From NCBI GenBank assembly GCA_000433455.1, contig HF992500.1, positions 27,906-91,905 on the forward strand: a stretch of 64,000 nucleotides of DNA, read 5' to 3'. Each line of letters starts with the position of its first letter. The first letter of the stretch is position 1. Below are positions 16,874 through 26,381 of this stretch, piece after piece. The stretch comes from Mycoplasma sp. CAG:877. Its GTDB lineage: Bacteria > Bacillota_I > Bacilli_A > RF39 > UBA660. A program made the position numbers and the translations under genes. The notes beneath the pieces are model-generated. The model was given only the letters and a program-made list of their open reading frames with translations, was not told the DNA's origin and did no database searches.

Positions 16874-19186
16874 TTATTTATATTGGTTTCCTCTTATTAA
16901 TTTATAGATTAGTTTTAGACCTGCTGGTATTGATTTAAAGAACATTTTTATAGAACAGATTAGTTCTTTAAACATTCTTTTTATAGCTCTTAGAAAATCA
17001 AGTATAACTTTAGCATCTTCTTTTGCATAACATCTATTTAACATTATACTTATTTTCATTCTTCTTTCTGACCAATTACTTTTCTTTTTAACTTTATCTT
17101 TACCTTCATAATTAATACCAAATTTTGATTCTATATAGGCTTTACAATAGTAATAATAAGCATCATTCATTGTTTCTACTGCAAAGTTATAGTCTATATA
17201 ACCATTATCTATAGGTTTAGTATTTTCTTCTTTCTTTATACCTTCATCAATAATCTTTTCAAATTTTTTAACCATTATATCTAGAGTAAAGCCTTCTTCT
17301 ATTCTTTTACGACAATTCTTTTTAATTTCTTTTAAATTATTTAAGACTCTATCTATTTCATTTACATATTCTTCTACTTCTTTATTATGCACTTCAGGAG
17401 TAGCATCTATATTACAATGAACTATACCACCTACTTTATCATTGATTAGTTCAGTTTGACCACCGACATCAGTTGATACTACTGGTACTCCCATTGAAAG
17501 AGATTCATATGATGTTAAAGCAAGACCTTCTAATGTTGAACAGTTTACAGTTACATCACTTATTGCATATACTTCTTCTGTTTCTTTTACCATTCCAAGA
17601 AGTTTGAAATTTTCATCTACAACAGAAGCTACATTATTCATTAATGGTCCATCTCCAGCAATAACAAAGAAGACATCGTTTCGTACTTTTAAAAGCTCTT
17701 TACATATTTCTACAAACATTTCTGGACGTTTTTCTTCTGATAATCTGGCTATAAAAGTTATAATTTTTTTATCCATCGGTAATTGATATTTTTCTTTTAA
17801 GTTGTTTTTATTAAACTTTTTAGGATCATATCTTTTTTCATCAGTACCAATATATAAAGTTTCAGCAGTTTTCTTATTATAATTATTTACTAATTGACTC
17901 TTTGTAAAGTTATTACAGCAATATGTTCCAGTTAGGTACTTATCTACATCCATTGAACATCTAGCAAATCCTTCTCTTGGATCTTTTAAATCTATTGAGT
18001 GAATATAATCTATAAATGGTATTTGTGGATATTTTCCCTTTAAATATGGAACCATGTAATAACCATATTGTGTATTACTTACAACTACAGCATCTACTTT
18101 TCTGGAAGAAATCATGTAATCTGTAAAGTTAATATAATCAACTGTTTCTAGGAAAGTTGACATATCATATAGTTCTGTTGCAGCCTCTTCAAATTGTTGT
18201 CTTAATGGATTATCATTTGGTAGAGTTGTTAGAACTATAGCTTCATACTTTTCCTTATCTAGACGTTTTATTAATTCTAGATTAAATAAGTCTGCTCCTC
18301 CTACTACCATCCAAGTTAATAGGAATAAGATTTTTTTCTTTTTTGACTTTTTATATTCTGGTAAAACCATATCTTTATAAGTTTTAACGGTTGCGTACTT
18401 ATTACATTCATGTGGAAATTGAATTATTTCAACATCTTTTTTTATAGTTGCGGCAGTTTCATTAACGTAGCGCATAGCGTTGGTATTATTCTTTTTAGCT
18501 CTTGATAATTCTCCAGTTGAACTTGTTCTATACCAGAATATAGGAGCATCTACTCTAATTGGTTTTTTACCTTTTGCTAGAAGTTTTAACCAAAGATTCC
18601 AGTCTTCATACATAGCTTTTTCTTTTATGCCAAAGCAACCTACTTCTAGTAAATCTTCTTTTCTTACCATAGAAGCAATACAAATTAAGTTTTCTATTAC
18701 TTGTTGTTCAACAGTTAGGTATCTTTCCCAGATGAATTCTCTATCACCAAAGTTTACCATTGTTGTATAAGCAAATGAGGCATCCGGATGAGTTTCTAGT
18801 GTCCAATATAGACACTCCACCATGGTCTTATCTGGGATATCATCACAATCTAGGAAGAAAACATATTTTGTATCTTTACTGGCTTTTTCAATACCAAAGT
18901 CTCTGGCCATAGATGGTCCTCCATTTTCCTTATGAAAGACTCTTATTCTATCATCCATTTTTTCTAATTCAGCTAGTTTTTTTAGTGATTCTTTATCTTT
19001 TGAACCATCGTCTACTATTATCCATTCAAAATAAGGATATGTTTGGCTAAATAGTCCATTGGCTGTTTCTATTAAAGTTTTTCCACCATTATAAAATGGA
19101 GTTACAATACTAATTGTTGGTTTGCTTTTCTTTACTAATTCCCCTATTTTTTCTATTTTATCTCCTGGTCTTTTACTATAATCCAT
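16874..19186 (-). CDS. Two-domain glycosyltransferase, GT2 plus GT4
   Basis: A 770-residue cytoplasmic or membrane-associated enzyme. Residues about 20-245 are a GT-A family 2 domain: ISIVTPFYNGGKTL, EWIIVDDGSKD, VFFLDCDDIPD (DxD) and MYEDWNLWLKLLAKG. After a short linker, residues about 280-640 are a GT-B family 4 domain: KILFLLTWMVVGGADLFNLELI, ITFIARLSEEKRP and VNCSTLEGLALTSYESLSMGVPVVSTDVGG. The C-terminal 120 residues are basic and helical, suited to membrane contact. One polypeptide could add two successive sugars to a repeat unit. Its start overlaps the stop of the broken GT4 gene (TAATG), with AAGGAG upstream. Confidence 0.93.
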   Translation of the reverse strand: MDYSKRPGDKIEKIGELVKKSKPTISIVTPFYNGGKTLIETANGLFSQTYPYFEWIIVDDGSKDKESLKKLAELEKMDDRIRVFHKENGGPSMARDFGIEKASKDTKYVFFLDCDDIPDKTMVECLYWTLETHPDASFAYTTMVNFGDREFIWERYLTVEQQVIENLICIASMVRKEDLLEVGCFGIKEKAMYEDWNLWLKLLAKGKKPIRVDAPIFWYRTSSTGELSRAKKNNTNAMRYVNETAATIKKDVEIIQFPHECNKYATVKTYKDMVLPEYKKSKKKKILFLLTWMVVGGADLFNLELIKRLDKEKYEAIVLTTLPNDNPLRQQFEEAATELYDMSTFLETVDYINFTDYMISSRKVDAVVVSNTQYGYYMVPYLKGKYPQIPFIDYIHSIDLKDPREGFARCSMDVDKYLTGTYCCNNFTKSQLVNNYNKKTAETLYIGTDEKRYDPKKFNKNNLKEKYQLPMDKKIITFIARLSEEKRPEMFVEICKELLKVRNDVFFVIAGDGPLMNNVASVVDENFKLLGMVKETEEVYAISDVTVNCSTLEGLALTSYESLSMGVPVVSTDVGGQTELINDKVGGIVHCNIDATPEVHNKEVEEYVNEIDRVLNNLKEIKKNCRKRIEEGFTLDIMVKKFEKIIDEGIKKEENTKPIDNGYIDYNFAVETMNDAYYYYCKAYIESKFGINYEGKDKVKKKSNWSERRMKISIMLNRCYAKEDAKVILDFLRAIKRMFKELICSIKMFFKSIPAGLKLIYKLIRGNQYK

Positions 19187-20457
19187 TATTTCACTCTCCT
19201 TATTTTCTTTGTTATTCTATCTAGTTTGCTATTTACTTTTTTAGGTATATTAAGTTCAAGTTCTTTATATAATCTTTGATTATCTTCATACAATGCCTTA
19301 TTTTCTTGTTCTAACTTCTTAATTTGTTTTATATAAGCATTGGCACTATCAATTATCCCAATTGGATTTAAATCATCTTTAGTCATTTCTGGTATATCTA
19401 AAAAGATACTATTTTCAATTGATAAATTTTCTTTAATATATTTGTAATTTTCTTCTACAATTTCTACTAATTCTTGTTCACTATATTTAAATAATTCATT
19501 CTCATTACTATCAACATTTATTCCCGAAAAGTTTTCCTCCACTATCTTCTTTATATTTTCAGGTGTAACAAAAATCATATTTCCTTTATATCCAGATATA
19601 ATTGTTGGCTTTTTAGATGCTACTGATTCTAAGGCACAACGATCGACTCCTAATAAAATGTCTGCTTTTTCTATATATGGTTTTACATTGGAAACGGCTC
19701 CTATAAATTCGATATTTTCCTCTTTAAACATTTCCTTTATTTCAGAAAGTATTTCTCCATCGCCAAGTATAGTTAGTCTGACATCTTTATTATGTGTTTC
19801 TTTTATATGCCTAAAGATTTTAACTGCAGTATATATTGATTCTCTTTTATGTTCACATACTCTTCCAAACCAAAGTAAGTTATCAAACTTCATATTTATT
19901 GTTTTAACTTTTTTATCCTTATAATCTGAAAAGTCTAAACTATTTCTGACTACCATATATTTGGAATCTGGTAATTCAAATAAATATTGATGTTCTTCTT
20001 TAACATTTTATGTTATAGCAATTATTTTTGATGCACATTGAAAATATATTGGAAATAATGTTAAAAAAATTCTGTAATGGGCCATAAACCACTCGCAACT
20101 TCCTGGAATTATATTATGTAAATAAGCCACATATCTAATATTATTTCTTAAGGCGATAGGAAGAATATATGGTATGCATGGAAATTGATGTACATATATA
20201 AAATCAATCTTTTTAGAAAGTATTATTCTTTCTAATTTCAATATTTCTTCCCAATCAACAGCAGTATCTTGAAGCTTAAAGTCAAATTCAATCCATTCAA
20301 TGTTTTTCTTTCCTTTTAGCTTCTCCCGTAATATACCATCTCTTGAGAGAATATAACATTTTATTCCTCTTCTATTAAATTCATTAACTTGCGTTAAGGT
20401 AAAAGTTTCAACTCCACCAATTCCTAATTGCTCTAAACAAACAAGTGCATTTTTCAT
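19186..20457 (-). pseudogene. GT4 glycosyltransferase interrupted by one in-frame TAA
   Basis: Two open segments in the same frame, 20457-20008 (149 residues) and the part below 20008, add up to one GT4 enzyme of about 423 codons. They are separated only by a TAA at 20008-20010. The first half carries the acceptor side (EQLGIGGVETFTLTQVNEF, IDFIYVHQFPC, YVAYLHNIIPG) and ends ...SKIIAIT. After the stop the protein continues NVKEEHQ and then the donor domain (LLWFGRVCEHKRE, LTILGDGE, ADILLGVDRCALESVASKKP). A coiled coil follows at IKKLEQENKALYEDNQRLYKE. GAA, AAA or CAA to TAA by one base would explain it. The start overlaps the upstream gene (ATGA) and has GGAG 8 bases before it. Confidence 0.85.
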
Positions 20458-22859
20458 TTTTTTCTCCTTTTTCTAATATCTAACTTACTTTTTATATTGG
20501 CTAGTTTATTTATAAACCTATATCTTTTACTATTACTTATATTTGTTAATTTTTGAGATAGCATCATGATTTTTTCATTTGCTAATTCTAATTTCTGGGT
20601 ATTATATGCTTGTTCTAACAATTTAAATGTATTTTCATTTATTTCACTAAAAATTATATTTCTTTCTATTGGTCTTTTCACTGAGGTTTTTAAAGCTTGA
20701 TTATATTCTTCTATAGACTTATATTTTGTTTCTTGTAATAAGAACTTATTTTTAACTTTATTAAAAAGCTTAGCACCTTTATCTGTATTTATGATTACTG
20801 CTGATGTTCCTTTTTTATCAAAGAATTCTTTATGAACATTATATATTCCCCAATAATCACCAAGTATTATGTCAGCAACATTATTTTTTCCTTTTGCTGG
20901 ACAGTTATAACAACTTTCTCTTAATATGTAATTGTCTACAAATAAAGACATCATTGGATCGTCTGCAAACTTATAGGCCTTATTTATTCTTTTTGTTTTG
21001 TATTCAATACTAGCTACATCCCAACCATTAACTTTACTTTTAAAATTTATTTCTTCTATTTCTGTTTCAAAATTTTTTTCTATTTCTTTTACTCTTTTTT
21101 CTACAATATTATCGTTAATTACACCGTGACAAATAACACTTACTGTATATAATTTAGGATATTCTTTGGCCAAGTAAGTTTTTAGTGCAAGTATTTGACA
21201 AGGAGTTCCTGAGAATAATACCTTTTTATTTTCTCCTAAGTCTTTTTTTACATCATTAAAAATTGTTTTGACGTTACTTTGTGAATACTTTGAGCCTTGT
21301 ATTTTTTTGATATCATTAACATTGTCTATTCTAATATGTTCAACTTTTAAAGATGATATTGTTGCTCCATAGACGATACCTTGATGAGTTAGTATTTCTT
21401 TAGCTAAATAGTAGAATACTCCACCAGATGAACTTGATTGTAAAATATCTTTTTCTTTTGACTTTGCTGCATAACACTCTAAAGCTTTTGTTTGCTGGAT
21501 ATTTTCAATATTACGGCAACATTTTTTTCTACATAGACCACAATTTATACATTTTTTTAAATCTATTTTTGGATATAAAAATCCTTCTTCATTTTTAACC
21601 ATTGTAATAGCATTTTTAGGACAGACATTTGCACAAACTTGGCAACCTACACAATCTGTTTTTTTACAAATTTTTTCTTTTTCTAGTGTTTCTAGTCTTG
21701 AACACATATTCTCATATAGCTGTTGTGATTCTTTAATAATTATTAGCATCTTCTCTTTTAGAATTTTTCTAATGTTATTTTGATTTTTGTTTAGATAATC
21801 GAATTTTTCAATTAATGAATCTTTATTTATATCTTCTATTGGTAAAACATAATCTTTGTAGTTTCCAAAGATGTCTTCAGCAATTCCTCTTGATTTTACG
21901 CTATATCCAAGTACTAAGGTTGGGACACAGGTTGAATAAGCGGCAATTGAGGCATGAGTTCTAGCTGCTATTAGTAAACTACATTTAGAGATAATGTATT
22001 TAAGTTCTTTACAATCGTAATTACCTCTTTCTAAATATAATCTTTTTTCGTTTTTATAATCTTCTGCTATTCTATCTAGAATTTTATAGTCACTTACTTC
22101 TTCTACCATAACGTGTGGTATTAAGCATATTGAATAGTCAGTTTTTTTTAAAATGTAATTTATTAATTCCTTTATATCGTTATAATTTTCTTCTGACTTT
22201 ATTGTTAAAGGACTTAAGTTCAGACCAACTATCTTTCTATTTTTATACCATGAGTTTAATTTTACTTCTTTCTTTTTTAGAGAAAAAGCAGGTTCTGGTA
22301 TTAACATAAGTTTTTCTTCTGGTATATATTTCTTTATAGCATTATAGCTAATCTTTTCTCTAAGCATCAATAAATCGTATTTTTTTAAGTTTGTTATAAG
22401 ATCTAAATCCGTTATTTCATCAAATAGTGAGGCACCAAATAGTACTGTTTTTTTACCTAGTTGTTTTGCTTTGGTGTTAATAGAATAAATCCACTCATTA
22501 ACACCATAACAGTAGTTATCACCACCTACATGAATTGCAAGATCTGACTTTTCTAATTCTTTAACTACATCTCTTTGATAAAGCAATTCGTAGTTATTAT
22601 AATCAAAAGGCATATTTTGATACTTTTCTAATTTCTTTTTTTCGCTCTCAGTGAACTCATCATAATTTTGTCTATGATGGTTTATGTATTTTTTAATTTT
22701 TTCTTTTTTTATTTTCTTATCATTTTCGTAGTCAAATGTTGCTAAAACAATTTCCGCTTCATTAATTTGCTCTATGACAGAGTCAACAATAGCTTCACAA
22801 CCTTTATTTTGCAGTGAACCTATTCCATATAATAATATTTTTTTCTTTTCTTTATTCAT
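20454..22859 (-). CDS. Polysaccharide pyruvyltransferase fused to FrhB-type 4Fe-4S protein
   Basis: An 801-residue protein. Residues about 8-385 are a polysaccharide pyruvyl transferase (PF04230/CsaB-like) domain: GIGSLQNKGCEAIV, LAIHVGGDNYCYG, AARTHASIAAYS. These enzymes transfer pyruvate from PEP to sugars as a ketal. A ferredoxin-type segment follows, with Cys398/403/406/409/413 and Cys437/440/443/447, enough for two 4Fe-4S clusters. Residues about 450-740 form the coenzyme F420 hydrogenase/dehydrogenase beta-subunit family (SSSGGVFYYLAKEIL, FSGTPCQILALKTYL, ICHGV, ILGDYWGIYN). In many exopolysaccharide loci these two are neighbouring genes; here they form one chain with no frameshift. The chemical role of the FrhB part in such loci is not established. 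Confidence 0.92.
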   Translation of the reverse strand: MNKEKKKILLYGIGSLQNKGCEAIVDSVIEQINEAEIVLATFDYENDKKIKKEKIKKYINHHRQNYDEFTESEKKKLEKYQNMPFDYNNYELLYQRDVVKELEKSDLAIHVGGDNYCYGVNEWIYSINTKAKQLGKKTVLFGASLFDEITDLDLITNLKKYDLLMLREKISYNAIKKYIPEEKLMLIPEPAFSLKKKEVKLNSWYKNRKIVGLNLSPLTIKSEENYNDIKELINYILKKTDYSICLIPHVMVEEVSDYKILDRIAEDYKNEKRLYLERGNYDCKELKYIISKCSLLIAARTHASIAAYSTCVPTLVLGYSVKSRGIAEDIFGNYKDYVLPIEDINKDSLIEKFDYLNKNQNNIRKILKEKMLIIIKESQQLYENMCSRLETLEKEKICKKTDCVGCQVCANVCPKNAITMVKNEEGFLYPKIDLKKCINCGLCRKKCCRNIENIQQTKALECYAAKSKEKDILQSSSSGGVFYYLAKEILTHQGIVYGATISSLKVEHIRIDNVNDIKKIQGSKYSQSNVKTIFNDVKKDLGENKKVLFSGTPCQILALKTYLAKEYPKLYTVSVICHGVINDNIVEKRVKEIEKNFETEIEEINFKSKVNGWDVASIEYKTKRINKAYKFADDPMMSLFVDNYILRESCYNCPAKGKNNVADIILGDYWGIYNVHKEFFDKKGTSAVIINTDKGAKLFNKVKNKFLLQETKYKSIEEYNQALKTSVKRPIERNIIFSEINENTFKLLEQAYNTQKLELANEKIMMLSQKLTNISNSKRYRFINKLANIKSKLDIRKRRKK

Positions 22860-22893
22860 ACCTTGCCCAACCTTTATTATTATTTATAAATTA

Positions 22894-22922
22894 ATTATAA
22901 CAAATTAGTTTATTTAATACAA
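22894..22922 (-). promoter_or_regulatory. Sigma-A promoter of the pyruvyltransferase-glycosyltransferase operon
   Basis: Minus strand: -35 TTGTAT (22917-22922), 17-base spacer, -10 TATAAT (22894-22899). It drives the genes from 22859 down to 16874. Confidence 0.78.
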
Positions 22923-22960
22923 ATTTTTGGACTAAATTGTTGATTTTTAGGAGAAAAAGT

Positions 22961-22985
22961 AAAAAAAAGAATTTTTTACAATTCT
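22961..22985 (-). terminator. Terminator of the ABC exporter operon
   Basis: Short stem AGAATT/AATTCT (22980-22985 with 22968-22973) followed on the minus strand by eight T. It overlaps the last codons of the permease gene. The stem is weak but the T-run is long. Confidence 0.6.
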
Positions 22986-23749
22986 TCTACAAATGACTTT
23001 TCTAATTTTTTAAATATTAGATAGCCAATTACTAGTATTACTACTGATAATAAGCCCCATAATAATATCATCATCATATCAGGAAGTGTATGATAATAAA
23101 GAATGGAACGATATCCTTCTATTAATTGAGCCATAGGATTTATCTTTAGTACCCATTGGAATTTTTCTGGTAACATATCAGCTTTATAAATTACTGGAGT
23201 TGCATAGAAAGCTAACATCATTACAACACTTACAAAGTGATCTACATCTCTTACAAATACTGTGATTGCTGATAAGATAAAGTTAAATCCTAAAGTTATG
23301 ATATATTGAATTAATATTAATAATGGTAATAGTAGGACGTGTACTGAGAAGCCTACTCCTGAGAATATTATAAATATAAAAACGATTATCATTGTTATTA
23401 AAAAGTTTATTAATTGACTTGTTGTTATTGAGATTGGAATTATTTCTCTTGGAAAATAAACTTTCTTTAAGATGTTACCATTAGCAACAACACAACCTGT
23501 ACCAGTTTGGATAGCAGTTGTAAAGAAGTTCCATGGTATTAAGGCTACTATCATAAAAATAGTATAATTATCTACATCTACTCTTAAGATATATGGAAAT
23601 ACAAATGAGTATACAGCTAGCATTAGTAATGGATTTAAGAATGTCCAAATTACTCCTAGCCATGAACCTTTATATTTACCTCTTATTTCTTTTTTAATAT
23701 TTGTTTTTAATAATTCTCTATAGTTATATAATTCTTTAAATACGTTCAT
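22976..23749 (-). CDS. ABC-2 polysaccharide/teichoic acid exporter permease (TagG/Wzm-like)
   Basis: A 257-residue inner-membrane permease with six membrane helices. The N-terminal LLKTNIKKEIRGKYKGSWLGVIWTFLNPLLML is the standard coupling helix and first membrane helix of the TagG/RfbA family. FYATPVIYKADMLPEKFQ and NPMAQLIEGYRSILYY are further family blocks. With the adjacent ATPase it exports finished lipid-linked polymers. I start it at the ATG 23747-23749, which has GGGTG 7 bases upstream; the ATG at 23764 lacks a site. It overlaps the end of the ATPase gene. Confidence 0.92.
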   Translation of the reverse strand: MNVFKELYNYRELLKTNIKKEIRGKYKGSWLGVIWTFLNPLLMLAVYSFVFPYILRVDVDNYTIFMIVALIPWNFFTTAIQTGTGCVVANGNILKKVYFPREIIPISITTSQLINFLITMIIVFIFIIFSGVGFSVHVLLLPLLILIQYIITLGFNFILSAITVFVRDVDHFVSVVMMLAFYATPVIYKADMLPEKFQWVLKINPMAQLIEGYRSILYYHTLPDMMMILLWGLLSVVILVIGYLIFKKLEKSFVEEL

Positions 23750-23754
23750 TATAA

Positions 23755-24498
23755 TCACCCGCACACTTTCAAGTACTCTTCAAGTACTTCTTTGACTTGA
23801 CCATCTCTATGAACTTCTCCTTCATATAGCCAAATTGCTCTATCACAGAATCTTCTAACTTGGTCCATACTATGAGTAACAATAACGATTGTCTTACCAG
23901 CATTTTTTAATTCTATTAGTTTATTGAAACATTTATCTTGGAAATGTTGATCTCCAACTGCTAGTATTTCATCAATCAATAGGATATCTGCTTCAACGTT
24001 TATAGCAACAGAGAAAGCAAGTCGCATATACATTCCTGATGAGTATGTTCTAACTGGATTATCAATAAATTCTTCTAATTCAGAAAATTCAATTATTTGA
24101 TCTAGTTTCTTATCTATCTCTTCTTTTGTTAACCCAAAGATAGAGGCATTGAAATAAATATTTTCTCTACCAGTAAAGTCATCATGGAATCCAGCACCTA
24201 ATTCAAGTAAGGATGTTAATTTACCATCTTTGGTTATTTTTCCTTTTGTTGGATAAATGATTCTATTCATTAACTTTAGTAATGTTGATTTACCTGAACC
24301 ATTTGTTCCTATTAACGCTACACTTTCACCCTTTTTTATTTCTATATTAATGTCCTTTAAAACATGTAATACATTATTTTTACTTCTATTTTTCTTAGAA
24401 AAGAATAATATTTTTTCTTTTAAAGTATTAGCTTTATCATAATAAAGTTTGAAGTCTTTTGAAACATGTGTAACTTTTATCGCTACGTCTTTTTCCAC
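23755..24498 (-). CDS. ABC exporter ATP-binding protein (TagH/Wzt-like)
   Basis: A 247-residue ATPase. Walker A is IGTNGSGKSTLLK, the signature is TYSSGMYMRLAFS, Walker B is ILLIDEILAVGD and the switch histidine is in IVTHSMD. FHDDFTGRENIYFNASIFG is typical of the polysaccharide/teichoic exporter class. There is no C-terminal carbohydrate-binding extension as in some Wzt proteins, so the export signal is probably not a reducing-end or terminal sugar read by this subunit. It is the first gene of a two-gene operon with its permease. Confidence 0.94.
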   Translation of the reverse strand: MEKDVAIKVTHVSKDFKLYYDKANTLKEKILFFSKKNRSKNNVLHVLKDINIEIKKGESVALIGTNGSGKSTLLKLMNRIIYPTKGKITKDGKLTSLLELGAGFHDDFTGRENIYFNASIFGLTKEEIDKKLDQIIEFSELEEFIDNPVRTYSSGMYMRLAFSVAINVEADILLIDEILAVGDQHFQDKCFNKLIELKNAGKTIVIVTHSMDQVRRFCDRAIWLYEGEVHRDGQVKEVLEEYLKVCG

Positions 24499-24536
24499 AG
24501 TTCTACCTCATTTCTTGTTATATTTCAAACATCTAT

Positions 24537-24565
24537 ATTATACATAAGTATTGCATTTTTATCAA
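24537..24565 (-). promoter_or_regulatory. Sigma-A promoter of the ABC exporter
   Basis: Minus strand: -35 TTGATA (24560-24565), 17-base spacer, -10 TATAAT (24537-24542). It sits between the SGNH hydrolase stop and the exporter start. Confidence 0.82.
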
Positions 24566-24572
24566 TATTCTT

Positions 24573-25310
24573 TCACTTTGATGGTTGTACAATGTACTTC
24601 ATTCTTTTAGCTGTAACGACTTTATAACCTTCAGGTGACAAGTGTAGACCATCTATTGTGTACTCTAAGTTTAGATTGCCATCAGAGTCGGTTAATTCAT
24701 CATACATATCAATGTATTCATAGTTATATGTTTTAGCATTTATTTCTAATTCTTTATTTATTTCCATTATTTTTTTATTTTCTCTTTTACCAACCATCCA
24801 ATCTATAACTACATCATTATCTGTTTTATTATTTACAGGATAAATTGACTCAATATATAGTTTAGCATTTGGTCTGTTTTTATGTATTTCTCTAGCTATT
24901 TTTAATATTCCATATACAATTTCATCACTACTTGAACCAGTTAGATTATTAGTTCCTATCAATAGGAATACTTTAGTAGGATTGTATTTATATAAGTCAT
25001 CTTCAAGATTACCATATACTCCGCCTACAGAGTTTCCACTATGTCCAGAATTTACAACTGGTATGTCAGGATAAAAAGTATTTACATTATAAAAGTCAGT
25101 AATAGAATCACCAATAAAGACAATATTTTCATATTTATAATCTATCTTTTTATCTTTATCTGTTTTATTACTCTTTGGATTTTCTATACCTGTATATGGT
25201 TCCATTCTTTCTATTAATATTAGTCCTAGAGATATGATTGTTATAACTATTAAAAAAATAACTAACCTGATAATTATTTTGTAGTTTTTATCTGTTGTAT
25301 CGGTTATCAT
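24573..25310 (-). CDS. Membrane-anchored SGNH/GDSL hydrolase
   Basis: A 245-residue protein with an N-terminal membrane helix (about 11-29) and an external SGNH domain. The four blocks are VFIGDSITD (Ser), SGHSGNSVGG (Gly), LIGTNNLTG (Asn) and TIDGLHLSPEGY (Asp and His). This family removes or transfers acetyl groups on wall sugars. It follows an AT3 acyltransferase gene by two bases, which recalls OatA, where AT3 and SGNH are one protein. A joint O-acetylation role is therefore likely. It is the last gene of the HAD-AT3-SGNH operon. Confidence 0.9.
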   Translation of the reverse strand: MITDTTDKNYKIIIRLVIFLIVITIISLGLILIERMEPYTGIENPKSNKTDKDKKIDYKYENIVFIGDSITDFYNVNTFYPDIPVVNSGHSGNSVGGVYGNLEDDLYKYNPTKVFLLIGTNNLTGSSSDEIVYGILKIAREIHKNRPNAKLYIESIYPVNNKTDNDVVIDWMVGKRENKKIMEINKELEINAKTYNYEYIDMYDELTDSDGNLNLEYTIDGLHLSPEGYKVVTAKRMKYIVQPSK

Positions 25311-25312
25311 TT

Positions 25313-26365
25313 TTAATCAATCTCCTTTTTTATTTTGTTAAGAATTGTACTGTTTTTTAATTTACTTGTAACATAGGCATAACTTTTTTCTAGGAAAATT
25401 GCTATAATGGTTGCTAAGACAAAGTTTGTTACTAACATACAAATAAACTTTATTATACTATTATGTAGTGGAAAACGAGCAATTATTACGTATAGTAATG
25501 ATGATGATATTCCTTGAGCAAAATAGTAAAATATAGCATTTTTACCTATATAGTTTATTTTATTATTATCAATTATTTTTAGTTTATCTTTTAAATACCA
25601 AGTTAGCATAATAGAAAGATTTGAAAAGATTAGATATGGAACACTTGGTGGGAATTTTATATTTTGAATACTATTTATACCAATGTTTAGGAAATAAAAT
25701 GTAAGTAATAATATGAGAATGTTACTGGTTTCTAAAATAATTAATTTTTTAGATGAGGTTATCTTTTTCTCATGTGAGATATATCCTAGTAAATATATAA
25801 ATGAATAGAATGTTATATATTGTAAACGTACCATTGAACCATTTTGGGCACTTACGTATAAAAATAACATAAGAGTAAATGGAAGTATTATTTTAGTTAA
25901 AGTTTTGTAGGCATCTTTCTTTAAATAGTAGTTGACGCTACAGATTACTATTGAACATATTACAGATACTGCAATATACATTTTCATAAACCAAATTGAA
26001 CCAGCTACGATTGGTAATTCTTTTGGTTCTTTAAATGTATAAGCTAGCCATGATATTACTTCCGATAGATTTATATGACTTTTGAAAAAGACTAGTAGTA
26101 TGATTGTAAAAAATACTAAAAAGTATAACCACTTTTTCCACTGACCTATTATTCCTTTTATATTTTTAATTATAGAGTTAACATAATTAAATGATAATCC
26201 GGCTAAAAACATAAACACTGGAACATCAACTAGTAAGGTTAGACTACTAAACCATCTTGGTAGATATCCTTCTCCAGACCACCAAGCAGTATGAATTATA
26301 ATTATAGAGATGGTTGCTAAACCTCTTAAAAAATCAATATTATTATTTCTAGTTGCTTTTTTCAT
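25313..26365 (-). CDS. Acyltransferase 3 family membrane protein, partner of SGNH
   Basis: A 350-residue protein with about 10 membrane helices. The AT3 N-terminus NIDFLRGLATISIIIIHTAWW has the conserved His, followed by VPVFMFLAGLSF. There is no soluble C-terminal domain, and the SGNH partner is encoded by the next gene. Known AT3-SGNH pairs pass an acetyl group from the cytoplasm across the membrane to the sugar. The pair lies within a glycopolymer locus, so the product is more likely a modified surface polymer than peptidoglycan, but that is inferred. Confidence 0.9.
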   Translation of the reverse strand: MKKATRNNNIDFLRGLATISIIIIHTAWWSGEGYLPRWFSSLTLLVDVPVFMFLAGLSFNYVNSIIKNIKGIIGQWKKWLYFLVFFTIILLVFFKSHINLSEVISWLAYTFKEPKELPIVAGSIWFMKMYIAVSVICSIVICSVNYYLKKDAYKTLTKIILPFTLMLFLYVSAQNGSMVRLQYITFYSFIYLLGYISHEKKITSSKKLIILETSNILILLLTFYFLNIGINSIQNIKFPPSVPYLIFSNLSIMLTWYLKDKLKIIDNNKINYIGKNAIFYYFAQGISSSLLYVIIARFPLHNSIIKFICMLVTNFVLATIIAIFLEKSYAYVTSKLKNSTILNKIKKEID

Positions 26366-26381
26366 TTTAACTCTCCTACTA

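Noticed and set aside
20008..20010. TAA read as a sense codon (alternative code)
   Set aside because: Many intact genes end with TAA at the expected family length, for example gatA and YfhO, so TAA is a true stop in this genome.
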